A stretch of DNA of 18,370 nt from JBBDWJ01 sp040902925 (GCA_040902925.1 JBBDWJ010000235.1:1-18370), one strand, 5' to 3'. Positions 6,841-13,728 are shown, counted from the stretch's first letter. Notes: a model not told the origin generated them from the letters alone. Made by a program: numbers and translations.

Positions 6841-8328
6841 ATGCGCCCCCGTCAACAATCACGCATTTCGCAACGGCAACAACCCAGCATCTCGCGCCGG
6901 CAGTTTTTTGAACGCGCCGGCGCCGCGTCCGTGGCTGCTTCGCTCGCGGCCAGCCGATGCTCTGGCGATTCCGAACGCGCCGAACGCCCGCCGAACCTGT
7001 TGTTTCTGCTGACCGATGACCAGCGCTGGGACACTCTCGGCATCATGGGGAACAACGCCATCCAGACGCCGAATCTGGACCGCCTGGCGCGCGAGGGCGT
7101 GCTGTTTGAGAACAGCTTTGTGACGACGTCGATCTGCCCGGTCTCGCGCGCTTCGATCTTCACCGGTTTGTATGCGCGCTGCCATGGCATTCACGGCTTC
7201 CAGACTTCGTTGAGCGAGGGCCTGCATGCCATGAGCTATCCCGCGCGGTTCCGTGAGGCCGGCTATCACACGGGATTCATCGGCAAGTACGGAGTCGGCG
7301 GAGTCAACGATCTACCCCGCGACCGCTTCGACTATTTCGAAGGATTCGGAGGCCAAGGCAGCTACCTCAACGAGACGGACGGCGAGACGGTCCATCTCAC
7401 CAAGCTTATGGGCCTGCAAGCGCTGGATTTTCTTGACGGCTGCTCGCCCGACCAGCCGTTTCACCTGTCAGTCAGCTTCAAGGCGCCACACGTGCAAGAC
7501 GGAGTCGAGCCATATTTTATCCACGACCCGGCCTACGACCATGTCTATGCCGGCGTGCAGTTCGAGCCGTTCGAGAAAAACGATCCACGCTACTTCGAGG
7601 AGTTGCCCGAGTACCTCAAGAACAGCGAAAACCGCGTTCGCTGGGAGCAGCGTTTCGCGACGCCCGAGAAGTGGCAGGAATCCATGCGGCGCTATCACCG
7701 GCTGATTTATGGCATTGATGTGCAGGTCGGCAACCTGCTTGCTTTTCTAGACGGCCGCGGCTGGCTCGACAACACGGTGATCTTGTTCAATGGCGACAAC
7801 GGATTCTATCTCGGCGAGCGCGGCTTGGCGGGCAAGTGGTACATGCACGAGGAGTCCATACGCACGCCGCTGCTGATTCGAGATCCCCGCCGGCCTGCGA
7901 CGGCCGGAACGCGGCGCGCCGAGACGGCGCTCAATATTGATCTTTGCCCCACCATGTTAGGACTTGCCGGCCTCGCAGCGCCGCCGGCGATGAACGGCCG
8001 TGATCTCACGCCGTTGCTCCGCGGCGAGTCGCCGCCCTGGCGCTCCGAATGGTTCTACGAGCATCTGTTCCAGCACCCCCGCATTCCAAAGAGCGAGGGA
8101 GTGCGTAGCGGGAACTGGAAATATTTTCGATTTTTCGAGCAGCCCGAACCCAATGAATTCCTCTACGACCTGAGCGTGGACTCCGGCGAGATTCATAACC
8201 TGGCGCAAGCTGGCCGGCAGCCTCAACTCGAACCACTGCGAGCGCGAAAGCAGGCCTGGGTGGAAAACCTGGAGGCCTGGAAGATCGATCAAGCTTGGCG
8301 GGAACCGGAGCCCGGTCCGGCGATGTAA
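6841..8328 (+). CDS. Tat-exported sulfatase (formylglycine-type, S1 family)
   Basis: Arylsulfatase-superfamily enzyme expected to remove sulfate esters from glycans or other organic sulfates outside the cytoplasm. The 495-residue protein opens with a twin-arginine signal (SRRQFFERAG, R19-R20). Metal-binding Asp59-Asp60 lie in LLTDDQRWD; the nucleophile motif is C99-P-V-S-R103 followed by ASIFTG, where C99 would become formylglycine. K149 and the later NGDNG (D319, N320) with K332 complete the active site. Position three of the motif is Val, not the usual Pro/Ala. ATG 6841 is preferred over in-frame TTG 6829 and GTG 6838 upstream. No maturase gene lies in the window. The substrate cannot be read from the sequence. 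Confidence 0.92.
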   Translation: MRPRQQSRISQRQQPSISRRQFFERAGAASVAASLAASRCSGDSERAERPPNLLFLLTDDQRWDTLGIMGNNAIQTPNLDRLAREGVLFENSFVTTSICPVSRASIFTGLYARCHGIHGFQTSLSEGLHAMSYPARFREAGYHTGFIGKYGVGGVNDLPRDRFDYFEGFGGQGSYLNETDGETVHLTKLMGLQALDFLDGCSPDQPFHLSVSFKAPHVQDGVEPYFIHDPAYDHVYAGVQFEPFEKNDPRYFEELPEYLKNSENRVRWEQRFATPEKWQESMRRYHRLIYGIDVQVGNLLAFLDGRGWLDNTVILFNGDNGFYLGERGLAGKWYMHEESIRTPLLIRDPRRPATAGTRRAETALNIDLCPTMLGLAGLAAPPAMNGRDLTPLLRGESPPWRSEWFYEHLFQHPRIPKSEGVRSGNWKYFRFFEQPEPNEFLYDLSVDSGEIHNLAQAGRQPQLEPLRARKQAWVENLEAWKIDQAWREPEPGPAM

Positions 8329-8412
8329 ACTATGGCTGCGCGCACGGTGGGATCGGATTCGCCCACGCGTGCCGCGACAACGGTTCTACTGAACGATCTG
8401 TTGAGGAGGCGA

Positions 8413-8434
8413 GCACAGGCAAGATTGCCTGTGC
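8413..8434. repeat. REP-like palindrome
   Basis: Perfect inverted repeat with 10-bp arms (GCACAGGCAA / TTGCCTGTGC) around a GA centre, in the 170-nt gap between the sulfatase and cytochrome genes. There is no T tract, so a terminator is less likely than a REP-type extragenic palindrome. As I recall, similar CACAGGC/GCCTGTG palindromes are common in acidobacterial intergenic DNA, but I cannot count copies here. Confidence 0.55.
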
Positions 8435-8498
8435 CAGGACCGGTTACCGCGAGAGGCAACAGGGAATTTGAAGGGAATCGTGACGTCTGGGGTGTACC

Positions 8499-9272
8499 GT
8501 GAAAAATTGGACAGCACTGGCCATGGCTCTGCTATCCGCAAGCGTGCTCGCGGCCCAGCAACCGGCTGACGTCGCTGCCGGCCAACGGCTGTTTGCCTCC
8601 AACTGCGCCGTCTGCCACGGTGCGGACGGAACCGGCGGCACAAGCCCGGTGAACCTGGCGCGCGGCGGCTTCAAGCGCGGCGGCAGCGATCAGGAATTGT
8701 TCGACACGATCACGAAGGGCGTTCCGGGTACGGAGATGCCCGGCAGCTTTCTGAACCCCAGCGAGATCAAGCAGGTTGTCGAGTTCGTGCAGGCGCTGGC
8801 TAGCCTTTCCGACCAGCCGGCCGGCGCGGGGGACGCCGCGCGCGGGGAGTCGCTGTTCCGCGGCAAGGGTGGCTGCCTGCCCTGTCATCGCATCACCGAG
8901 GAAGGCTCGCACGGCGGCGGCATCCAACTAGGGCCGACTCTGTTCGCCATCGGCGACCGCCGCAGCTTCTCCACTTTGCGGAATACCATCCTGCGGGTGC
9001 ATAACGGCTTGGCCGAGTTCCATTGGCAGGTCATCGCGGTCACGCAGTCCGGCAAGCGCGTCGCCGGGACGCGCCTCAACGAGGACACGTATTCGATCCA
9101 ACTTCGCGACACCAGCAACAACCTGGTTTCGTTGCTCAAAAAAGACCTCAAGGAATTCAAGATTGAGCGAGGAGACCCCATGCCGGTTTTCGAGAGCGGC
9201 CTCTCCGACAGCGAGGTCAGCGACCTTGCCGCGTACCTGTCGACGCTTCGCAGAGGGAGTGCGGGGCGATAG
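8499..9272 (+). CDS. Exported diheme c-type cytochrome
   Basis: Periplasmic electron carrier or electron-accepting subunit. The 257-residue protein has a Sec signal peptide (1-19, cleavage near LAAQQ) and two heme c sites, C36-AVCH and C126-LPCH. The first half is a short class-I domain with likely distal Met80 (GTEMPG). The second half (about 113-252), with GPTLFAIGDRRS, VAGTRL, SIQL and DPMPVF (M228) leading to DLAAYLSTL, follows the pattern of the Pirellula/Verrucomicrobium-type heme-binding domain (TIGR02603-like), usually found on large membrane-bound dehydrogenases. Here it stands alone. The GTG start is supported by GGGG upstream and the clean signal peptide. It could serve the neighbouring exported oxidoreductases; the partner is unknown. 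Confidence 0.9.
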   Translation: MKNWTALAMALLSASVLAAQQPADVAAGQRLFASNCAVCHGADGTGGTSPVNLARGGFKRGGSDQELFDTITKGVPGTEMPGSFLNPSEIKQVVEFVQALASLSDQPAGAGDAARGESLFRGKGGCLPCHRITEEGSHGGGIQLGPTLFAIGDRRSFSTLRNTILRVHNGLAEFHWQVIAVTQSGKRVAGTRLNEDTYSIQLRDTSNNLVSLLKKDLKEFKIERGDPMPVFESGLSDSEVSDLAAYLSTLRRGSAGR

Positions 9273-9295
9273 AAGCGATCGAATTCCTTCGGCGA

Positions 9296-9324
9296 TTGAC
9301 AACGGAAACCCATCCCTCTAGACT
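9296..9324 (+). promoter_or_regulatory. Strong sigma70-type promoter upstream of the amidohydrolase gene
   Basis: TTGACA (9296-9301, perfect -35) and TAGACT (9319-9324, four of six for -10) are separated by exactly 17 nt. Transcription should begin near 9331, giving a leader of about 155 nt before ATG 9486. It probably drives both the amidohydrolase and DUF1080 genes, which are 47 nt apart. Confidence 0.65.
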
Positions 9325-9391
9325 CGTCTGCGGTGGGTACGGATAATTGAGCAAAGAAACTGTTCCGTATCGCGACCCGCTACACTACCCC

Positions 9392-9419
9392 TCGTAAGGG
9401 CCTTCGTAAGGGCGAAGCC
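9392..9419 (+). repeat. Direct repeat with overlapping hairpin in the amidohydrolase leader
   Basis: TCGTAAGGGC occurs at 9392-9401 and again at 9404-9413. Around the second copy, CTTCG (9402-9406) pairs with CGAAG (9413-9417) across a 6-nt loop, extended by two pairs past a bulge. It lies within the predicted 155-nt 5' leader. Any role in control is speculative. Confidence 0.35.
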
Positions 9420-9485
9420 GATGTCTGGCGCGCAGCCGGATAGGCAATCAGGTATTCGAAACCAGCCACTATCAGGAGCACAAAA

Positions 9486-10685
9486 ATGCAGCGATTGTTT
9501 TTCGTAGCGGCGTTGTTTGCCCTTGCCCTGGGGTGTTCCAATGCGCCACCGGAGCAGACCGCGGCGGCGCCCGCGTTTCCCGACCATCCGGATTTCACGC
9601 CGGCGCCCGAGCAGAACCCAATGCCCAACAGCACGCTTGTCACCAAGCGAACCGAAATTAAGGGCGCGAAATATCCGGCGATCGATTTTCACTTCCACGG
9701 CCGCAGATTGCAGACACCGGAGGACTATGCCAAGTTCGTCGAGAAGATGGACCAGGCCGGCGTCGGCGTGACCTGCAACATGGACGGCGGCTTCGGCGAG
9801 ACGTTCGACAATCACAGGAAAGCGAGCGATGCCGTCAAGGACCGCATCCTGCAGTTCGCGCGCGTGGATTTCGAAGGCATCAACGAGCCTGGCTGGTCGG
9901 AGAAAAACGCCGCTGAGCTGGAACGCTGTTTTCGGGCCGGCGCCGCCGGGCTGAAGATCAACAAAGCCCTCGGGCTGGAGCTGCAGAACCCGGATGGCAG
10001 CTATATCCAATCCGACGATCCGCGCTTTGACCCGATTTGGGAGATGTGCGCCAAGTACGAAAAGCCGGTCATGATCCACGTCAGCGACGCGCTCGGGCGG
10101 TTCCAAAAAATCGGTCCCGAGAACGAGCGCTGGGAGGCCGGTCTGTTCCGCAGCAGCCCGGACGGAAACTATTACGGCTCGGACCGCCCGGGACCCGAGG
10201 ACATCTTCGCCGCCCGCGAGCGAATGCTGGCCAAGCACCCCAAGACCCGCTTCGTGCACGCCCACGTCGCGATGATTTATTTCGACCTGAAACGCGCCGC
10301 GGAGTTGCTGGACAAGTTTCCGAACTCCGACGTGGAGGTCTCGGCGGCGATTCAGGATCTGGGGCGGCAGCCTTATTCCGCGCGTGAGTTTCTGATCAAG
10401 TACCAGGATCGCGTGATCTTCGGCACCGACGGTAATCCCAACCGCGAGATCGAGGAATTTTGGACGCCGCATTGGCGCTACTTGGAAACCAATGACGAAT
10501 ATTTCGACCATCCGGCGCAGTTGCGGGGGCCGCTGGGAGCGCCGCTGCACGGCCGCTGGGCGATCCACGGGGCGTACCTGCCCGACCAGGTGCTGCGAAA
10601 AATCTATTACCAGAACGCGCTGAAGTATTTGCCGGCGGCGCGGGAGTCGATCCAGACGCAGATCAAGGCCCGCGGGGCGAGCTAG
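9486..10685 (+). CDS. Lipoprotein amidohydrolase (Amidohydro-rel/amidohydrolase_2 family)
   Basis: Metal-dependent TIM-barrel hydrolase or decarboxylase of the amidohydrolase_2 type, which acts on small cyclic acids and lactones. The 399-residue protein begins with a lipoprotein signal (ALALGC, Cys17), so it should be membrane-anchored outside the cytoplasm. Visible metal and active-site candidates are H69-F-H71 (AIDFHFHG), H198 (VMIHVSD), H258/H260 (FVHAHVAM) and D315 (IFGTDGNP). K158 (AGLKINK) sits after strand 4. AGGAG 8 nt before ATG 9486 fixes the start. A DUF1080 gene follows after 47 nt, pointing to a shared sugar-related role. Most relatives are cytoplasmic, so the lipid anchor is notable. 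The substrate is unknown. Confidence 0.87.
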   Translation: MQRLFFVAALFALALGCSNAPPEQTAAAPAFPDHPDFTPAPEQNPMPNSTLVTKRTEIKGAKYPAIDFHFHGRRLQTPEDYAKFVEKMDQAGVGVTCNMDGGFGETFDNHRKASDAVKDRILQFARVDFEGINEPGWSEKNAAELERCFRAGAAGLKINKALGLELQNPDGSYIQSDDPRFDPIWEMCAKYEKPVMIHVSDALGRFQKIGPENERWEAGLFRSSPDGNYYGSDRPGPEDIFAARERMLAKHPKTRFVHAHVAMIYFDLKRAAELLDKFPNSDVEVSAAIQDLGRQPYSAREFLIKYQDRVIFGTDGNPNREIEEFWTPHWRYLETNDEYFDHPAQLRGPLGAPLHGRWAIHGAYLPDQVLRKIYYQNALKYLPAARESIQTQIKARGAS

Positions 10686-10732
10686 GCTCATTTCTGAAGG
10701 GATCTCAACCGGCCAAAGAGGTTAATAATCGA

Positions 10733-11467
10733 ATGATGAAACATTGGGTGGCGGCGGCGACGGTTTTGGGGGCGCTCTGGCTCATTACTGGCAGCGTTCC
10801 GGCGCAGAGCATTCCGGTTCCGGAGTTAGTGGATCTGTTTAACGGCAAGGACCTGAGCGGCTGGGTCAACGTCAACACCGACCCCGATACGTGGTCGGTG
10901 CGCGACGGCATCCTGGTCTGCAAAGGCCAGCCCATCGGCGTGATGCGCAGCGAGAAGCAGTACGAGAATTTCATCCTGCACATCGAGTGGAGGCACATGC
11001 AAGACGGCGGCAACTCGGGCGTTTTCGTCTGGAGCGGCGCGGCGCCGGGCGAGCGCAACCGGCTGCCGGACGGAGTCGAAGTGCAGATGCTCGATTCGAA
11101 CTGGCTCAAGCTTCGCCGGCAGGAAGGCGGGTCGCCGTCGCCGGGCTACATCAGCGGCGAGCTTTTCGGCGTGGGCGGCGTGGCTATCGTGCCGGACTAT
11201 CCTCGCGGCGAGCGCAGCTCGTCGATCGAAATGCGCGTCAAGCCGCGCGGCGAGTGGAACACCTACCAGGTGGTGGCAGTCGGTGGCGTCATCAAGCTGG
11301 CGATTAACGGAAAGTTCGTCAACGGCATCAGCGGATCGACGCAACGGAAAGGCTACCTTTGCCTGGAATCGGAAGGCTCCGAGATCCATTTCCGCAACAT
11401 CAAAATCATGGAGTTGCCGCCGGGCTTGACGACGGAGTGGCAGCTGGCGCCGCTTCTGAATCCGTGA
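10733..11467 (+). CDS. Exported DUF1080 (3-keto-disaccharide hydrolase-like) protein
   Basis: A single concanavalin-like jelly-roll domain of the DUF1080/PF06439 family, some members of which cleave 3-keto-glycosides. The 244-residue protein has a Sec signal peptide (about 1-25, cleavage near PAQS). Family landmarks in order: LVDLFNGKDLSGW (32-44), the E86-containing ILHIEWR strand, GGNSGVFVW (92-100), GVEVQMLD (114-121), GEWNTYQVV (173-181), INGKFV (191-196) and the closing GYLCLESEGSEIHFRNIKI pattern. ATG 10733 is followed at once by a second ATG; AAAGAGG at 10714-10720 fits either. It is probably cotranscribed with the amidohydrolase. The family is certain; the exact activity is inferred. 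Confidence 0.9.
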   Translation: MMKHWVAAATVLGALWLITGSVPAQSIPVPELVDLFNGKDLSGWVNVNTDPDTWSVRDGILVCKGQPIGVMRSEKQYENFILHIEWRHMQDGGNSGVFVWSGAAPGERNRLPDGVEVQMLDSNWLKLRRQEGGSPSPGYISGELFGVGGVAIVPDYPRGERSSSIEMRVKPRGEWNTYQVVAVGGVIKLAINGKFVNGISGSTQRKGYLCLESEGSEIHFRNIKIMELPPGLTTEWQLAPLLNP

Positions 11468-11480
11468 GATTCCGGCGGGA

Positions 11481-11530
11481 TCAGACAGGCGTGCGTCTGA
11501 AGCGGTGACAGGGGCTCTCGCCTGTCACCG
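11481..11530. repeat. Two adjacent hairpins between convergent genes (REP-like or bidirectional terminator)
   Basis: The first hairpin is TCAGAC (11481-11486) with GTCTGA (11495-11500) and an 8-nt loop. The second is CGGTGACAGG (11503-11512) with CCTGTCACCG (11521-11530), a perfect 10-bp stem and an 8-nt loop. They lie just after the DUF1080 stop codon and before the converging vapC gene. The ACAGG/CCTGT core recalls the palindrome at 8413-8434. No T tract follows on either strand. Confidence 0.5.
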
Positions 11531-11602
11531 GCCGCACGACAGCGAAAGGCTGCTCCCGTGTCGGATCAAAGCCAAATCGCCCGAAGCGATTGTGGCGGGC
11601 CA

Positions 11603-11989
11603 CTACCAAATCACGCGAACCGGATACTGGCGGATGTCGGAGTCAGGCGTTAGAATCGCCAGTCCCTGCGAGATGGCTTGCGAAACCAGGATTCGATCGA
11701 ACGGGTCGCGATGAAGCGGTGGGAGGCGGTGCAGGTGGAGCACATCCTCTTCCCGAATCGGCAGCGCCGACAGCAGGTGCTGACTGCGCTGTGACGGTAT
11801 GAAATCGTGAGGCGGCTGAGGAAGGGCGAGCTTCCCGGCCGACCATTTGACCGAGATCTCCCAGGCCGAACTGGAACTCAGAAACGCCTCGTTACTGGCG
11901 TCCTCCAACAATTGCAGCGCCGTTGTGGAAAGACGGGGCGACCCGAGCGTCATCCATAGGAACGTGCAGGTATCGAGCAGCAGCCTCAC
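11603..11989 (-). CDS. vapC: PIN-domain ribonuclease toxin (VapC-like)
   Basis: Toxin of a type II toxin-antitoxin pair; PIN toxins are Mg-dependent RNases that cut tRNA, rRNA or mRNA. The 128-residue length is typical. Acidic residues of the PIN site are present: D6 (LLLDTCTFLW), E44 (SAWEISVK), D95/D98 (HRDPFDRILVSQA) and D116/D118 (LTPDSDIRQY). The DTxxxLW and HRDPFDR forms fit the COG3744 branch commonly paired with Phd-like antitoxins. The start is a GTG overlapping the antitoxin TGA (GTGA), so translation is coupled. The toxin looks intact, with no missing acidic residue. The RNA target is unknown. Confidence 0.92.
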   Translation of the reverse strand: MRLLLDTCTFLWMTLGSPRLSTTALQLLEDASNEAFLSSSSAWEISVKWSAGKLALPQPPHDFIPSQRSQHLLSALPIREEDVLHLHRLPPLHRDPFDRILVSQAISQGLAILTPDSDIRQYPVRVIW

Positions 11990-12255
11990 TCACCCTCACC
12001 GCTCTGCGTTGAGCCCCGTTTCGCGTCGAACAAATCGAGCATTTCCTCCGGCAGCGGCTCGAAAAACTCATCCGAGACTTCAAAGGTTCCCTTTGCGAGT
12101 CCAATCGGCCGGCGGCCAGTAGCAGGTTTGGCGATCGGGCGGATCTCAGCGACCGGCACGTTCCGTTTGCACAACAGAAAGGTCTCACCCTGCTCGACGC
12201 GCTCGACGTAGCGGGACAGATGTGTTTTGGCGTCGTGGATGTTTATGCGGGTCAC
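11986..12255 (-). CDS. vapB: Phd/YefM-type antitoxin (VapB-like)
   Basis: Labile partner that binds and blocks the PIN toxin and usually represses its own promoter. In 89 residues it has the Phd/YefM N-terminal DNA-binding fold (RINIHDAKTHLSRYVERVEQGE, then LLCKRNVPVAEIRPI), followed by an acidic tail rich in Phe/Glu (EVSDEFFEPLPEEMLDLFD, about 59-77) that should wrap the toxin. The start is a GTG at 12255; an ATG just upstream is closed by a stop. There is no clear ribosome binding site. It is first in the two-gene operon and overlaps vapC by 4 nt. Inverted repeats immediately upstream suit autorepression. Confidence 0.9.
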   Translation of the reverse strand: MTRINIHDAKTHLSRYVERVEQGETFLLCKRNVPVAEIRPIAKPATGRRPIGLAKGTFEVSDEFFEPLPEEMLDLFDAKRGSTQSGEGE

Positions 12256-12275
12256 TATAGAACCATGTATATAGT
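12254..12275. promoter_or_regulatory. Inverted repeat over the antitoxin start (operator candidate)
   Basis: ACTATA (12254-12259) and TATAGT (12270-12275) form a 6-bp inverted repeat separated by 10 nt, overlapping the GTG start of the antitoxin gene. It is AT-rich in a GC-rich surrounding. It could be an operator for the Phd-type antitoxin; a contribution from low complexity cannot be excluded. Confidence 0.4.
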
Positions 12276-12283
12276 TTAGTACT

Positions 12284-12301
12284 TGACTAACTTCTTAGTC
12301 A
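12284..12301. promoter_or_regulatory. Perfect 7-bp inverted repeat (operator candidate of the toxin-antitoxin operon)
   Basis: TGACTAA (12284-12290) and TTAGTCA (12295-12301) flank a CTTC centre. A third half-site TTAGT lies at 12276-12280. The palindrome begins where transcription from the adjacent extended -10 should start, an ideal position for repression by the antitoxin-toxin complex. Confidence 0.5.
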
Positions 12302-12309
12302 TTATAACA
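12301..12309 (-). promoter_or_regulatory. Extended -10 promoter of the toxin-antitoxin operon
   Basis: On the minus strand the sequence reads TG-T-TATAAT, a perfect extended -10. No consensus -35 is found 16-18 nt upstream. Transcription would start near 12294, about 40 nt before the antitoxin GTG, and run through both inverted repeats. Confidence 0.5.
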
Positions 12310-12495
12310 CGAGGCGGCCTCACGGCGAGGTGCTCCTGGGTTCGACTGGCTCTTTGAGCACGGGGCTTGATGGCAACGGATCCCAGCTTGGCCTGTACGG
12401 CTGAGGCGGCCAGCGCTTCGCTCCTCGGGCATGTAGGTGGCGTGGATGCGAGCGGCTTAGCTCCGCACCGAGCGTATGCCAAGGTCGTTGCGCCC
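12310..12495. other. Short region without a recognisable gene between vapB and the MscS gene
   Basis: GC-rich sequence between the toxin-antitoxin promoter and the end of the MscS gene. A 68-codon minus-strand frame crosses it, but its composition (Ala/Pro/Arg/Ser, no hydrophobic pattern) looks random. No terminator hairpin with a T tract is evident. Confidence 0.4.
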
Positions 12496-13404
12496 TTAGT
12501 TCACCGGCTTTTCGGGCCCGCCTTTCGTTGGCCGATTCAACGACAGTCCCTGCAGAGCGCTTTTCCAGACGCGGTCCTCGACGTTTTCGACGAACAGTTG
12601 CATGTGCGGGTAGGGGATCTCGATGCCTGCCGCGTCGAGCGATAACTTGGAGGCTTCCATCACCCGAAAATACACGGGCTGTTCATCCGCCGCCTCGTCG
12701 ATCCAGACGCGGACGTTCATGTTCACGCTCGAACCCGCCATTTCGGTCACCACAACGTCGGGCGCTGGGTCTTTGGCGATCCCGCCTATTTTGCTGACGG
12801 CCTCCAATAACACCTCTCTGGCCTGGAGAATGCTTTCCTTGTAGGCGATCCCGACAGGAACGTCCACGCGCGTAACGCCGTGCTTGGAGTGATTTTCGAG
12901 CACGGTATCGATGATCATCTTGTTGGGGATCACGACGTAGGTGTTGCGTTTCGTGCGGATGCGCGTGGTGCGCATCGTGATGTTATTGACCTGGCCGTAC
13001 TCGTTATCCACGCGGACCCAATCGCCGACCTCGAACGGCTTGTCGATGAAGATCAAAAAGCCGGCGATGATGTTGGCCAGCGAATCCTGCGCCGCGAAGC
13101 CGAGCGCGATGCCAACCACGCCTATGCCGGCCAGCGCCGCGCCGACGTTGATGCCGATCTGGTCGGCGGCCATCACCAGTCCGAAAATCAGCAACGTGAA
13201 GCGGTAGATGTTGTCGATCAACATCCGCACCAGCGTTGCATGAAGGCCGGCCCGCTCCAGAATGGTTTGCAATGGCTTGCTCGTCACCCGGAACACAATC
13301 CAGAAGGCGGCAATGATGATGAGTGCGGCCAAAAGATCGGGAATGAACTCCACGAGCTGCGTGAGCAGCCTGCCCATGTCCAGTCTGTCGAGTAGGCTTT
13401 CCAT
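12496..13404 (-). CDS. Small-conductance mechanosensitive channel (MscS family)
   Basis: Inner-membrane channel that opens under membrane tension during osmotic downshock to release solutes. The 302-residue protein is near E. coli MscS length. Helices lie at about 21-40, 66-82 and 88-120; the third is the Gly/Ala-rich pore helix (AALAGIGVVGIALGFAAQDSLANIIAGFLIF) leading to DKPFEVGDWV. The beta domain follows (VNNITMRTTRIRT, VVIPNKMIIDTVLENHS), then the alpha-beta cytoplasmic domain ending near the MQLFVEN strand. ATG 13404 has GGAGAA about 7 nt upstream. A CorA-like remnant lies immediately upstream on the same strand. The identification is firm; the paralog class is not. Confidence 0.95.
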   Translation of the reverse strand: MESLLDRLDMGRLLTQLVEFIPDLLAALIIIAAFWIVFRVTSKPLQTILERAGLHATLVRMLIDNIYRFTLLIFGLVMAADQIGINVGAALAGIGVVGIALGFAAQDSLANIIAGFLIFIDKPFEVGDWVRVDNEYGQVNNITMRTTRIRTKRNTYVVIPNKMIIDTVLENHSKHGVTRVDVPVGIAYKESILQAREVLLEAVSKIGGIAKDPAPDVVVTEMAGSSVNMNVRVWIDEAADEQPVYFRVMEASKLSLDAAGIEIPYPHMQLFVENVEDRVWKSALQGLSLNRPTKGGPEKPVN

Positions 13405-13449
13405 CGAGGTTCTCCAGGGAGCAATCGGGATAGCGAAGGGTTGCCGCTG

Positions 13450-13728
13450 TCAGGGGCCGGTATGGCGCGTGACGATGAAACGCGGGCCGATAAAGATGGC
13501 GATCTGAATCGTGCCGAAATCAATGTCCTGGGTTTGGGCGTCGAGGCCCTTGAGAAGAACGAAGGTGTGGTCTTGAAAGCTTGCGATCTTGGGCGGTACA
13601 TCGAGGAGAAATCCGATCGGCGATCGAAGCAGCGCCCGCCTGAGGTATGGCGATGCGGAATCGATGTATACCGGCGCGTACTCGAAGGCCCGTGGGGTTT
13701 CTTCCGCACCGGTCGGGCGACAAATTGG
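13450..13728 (-). pseudogene. Remnant of a CorA-type divalent-cation transporter (cytoplasmic domain only)
   Basis: The minus-strand frame between two stop codons (13729-13731 and 13450-13452) encodes 92 residues with no ATG, GTG or TTG start. The last 55 read like the CorA N-terminal domain: PPKIASFQDHTFVLLKGLD, an acidic turn, then QIAIFIGPRFIVTRHTGP, matching the family pattern of (R)PKxxxxxDxxFxVL...QxxxFxGxxFxVTxH. It stops at TGA exactly there; the long helices and the membrane domain with the GMN motif are absent, since the MscS gene begins 46 nt later. It is read as a decayed or truncated gene. Family assignment is by eye; a fragment of another protein is possible. Confidence 0.5.

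Noticed and set aside
6904..6964. Lipoprotein signal in the sulfatase (AASRC)
   Set aside because: Arg directly before Cys is not allowed in a lipobox; the SRRQFF twin-arginine signal explains export.
9318..10691. Long minus-strand frame (457 codons) opposite the amidohydrolase
   Set aside because: Mirrors the amidohydrolase exactly and has no recognisable motif of its own.
12283..12308. Plus-strand promoter TTGACT and TATAAC
   Set aside because: The spacer is only 14 nt and no plus-strand gene follows; the minus-strand extended -10 explains the region better.
12276..12482. Minus-strand 68-codon frame next to the toxin-antitoxin promoter
   Set aside because: No ribosome binding site, random-looking composition, and it runs through the regulatory island.
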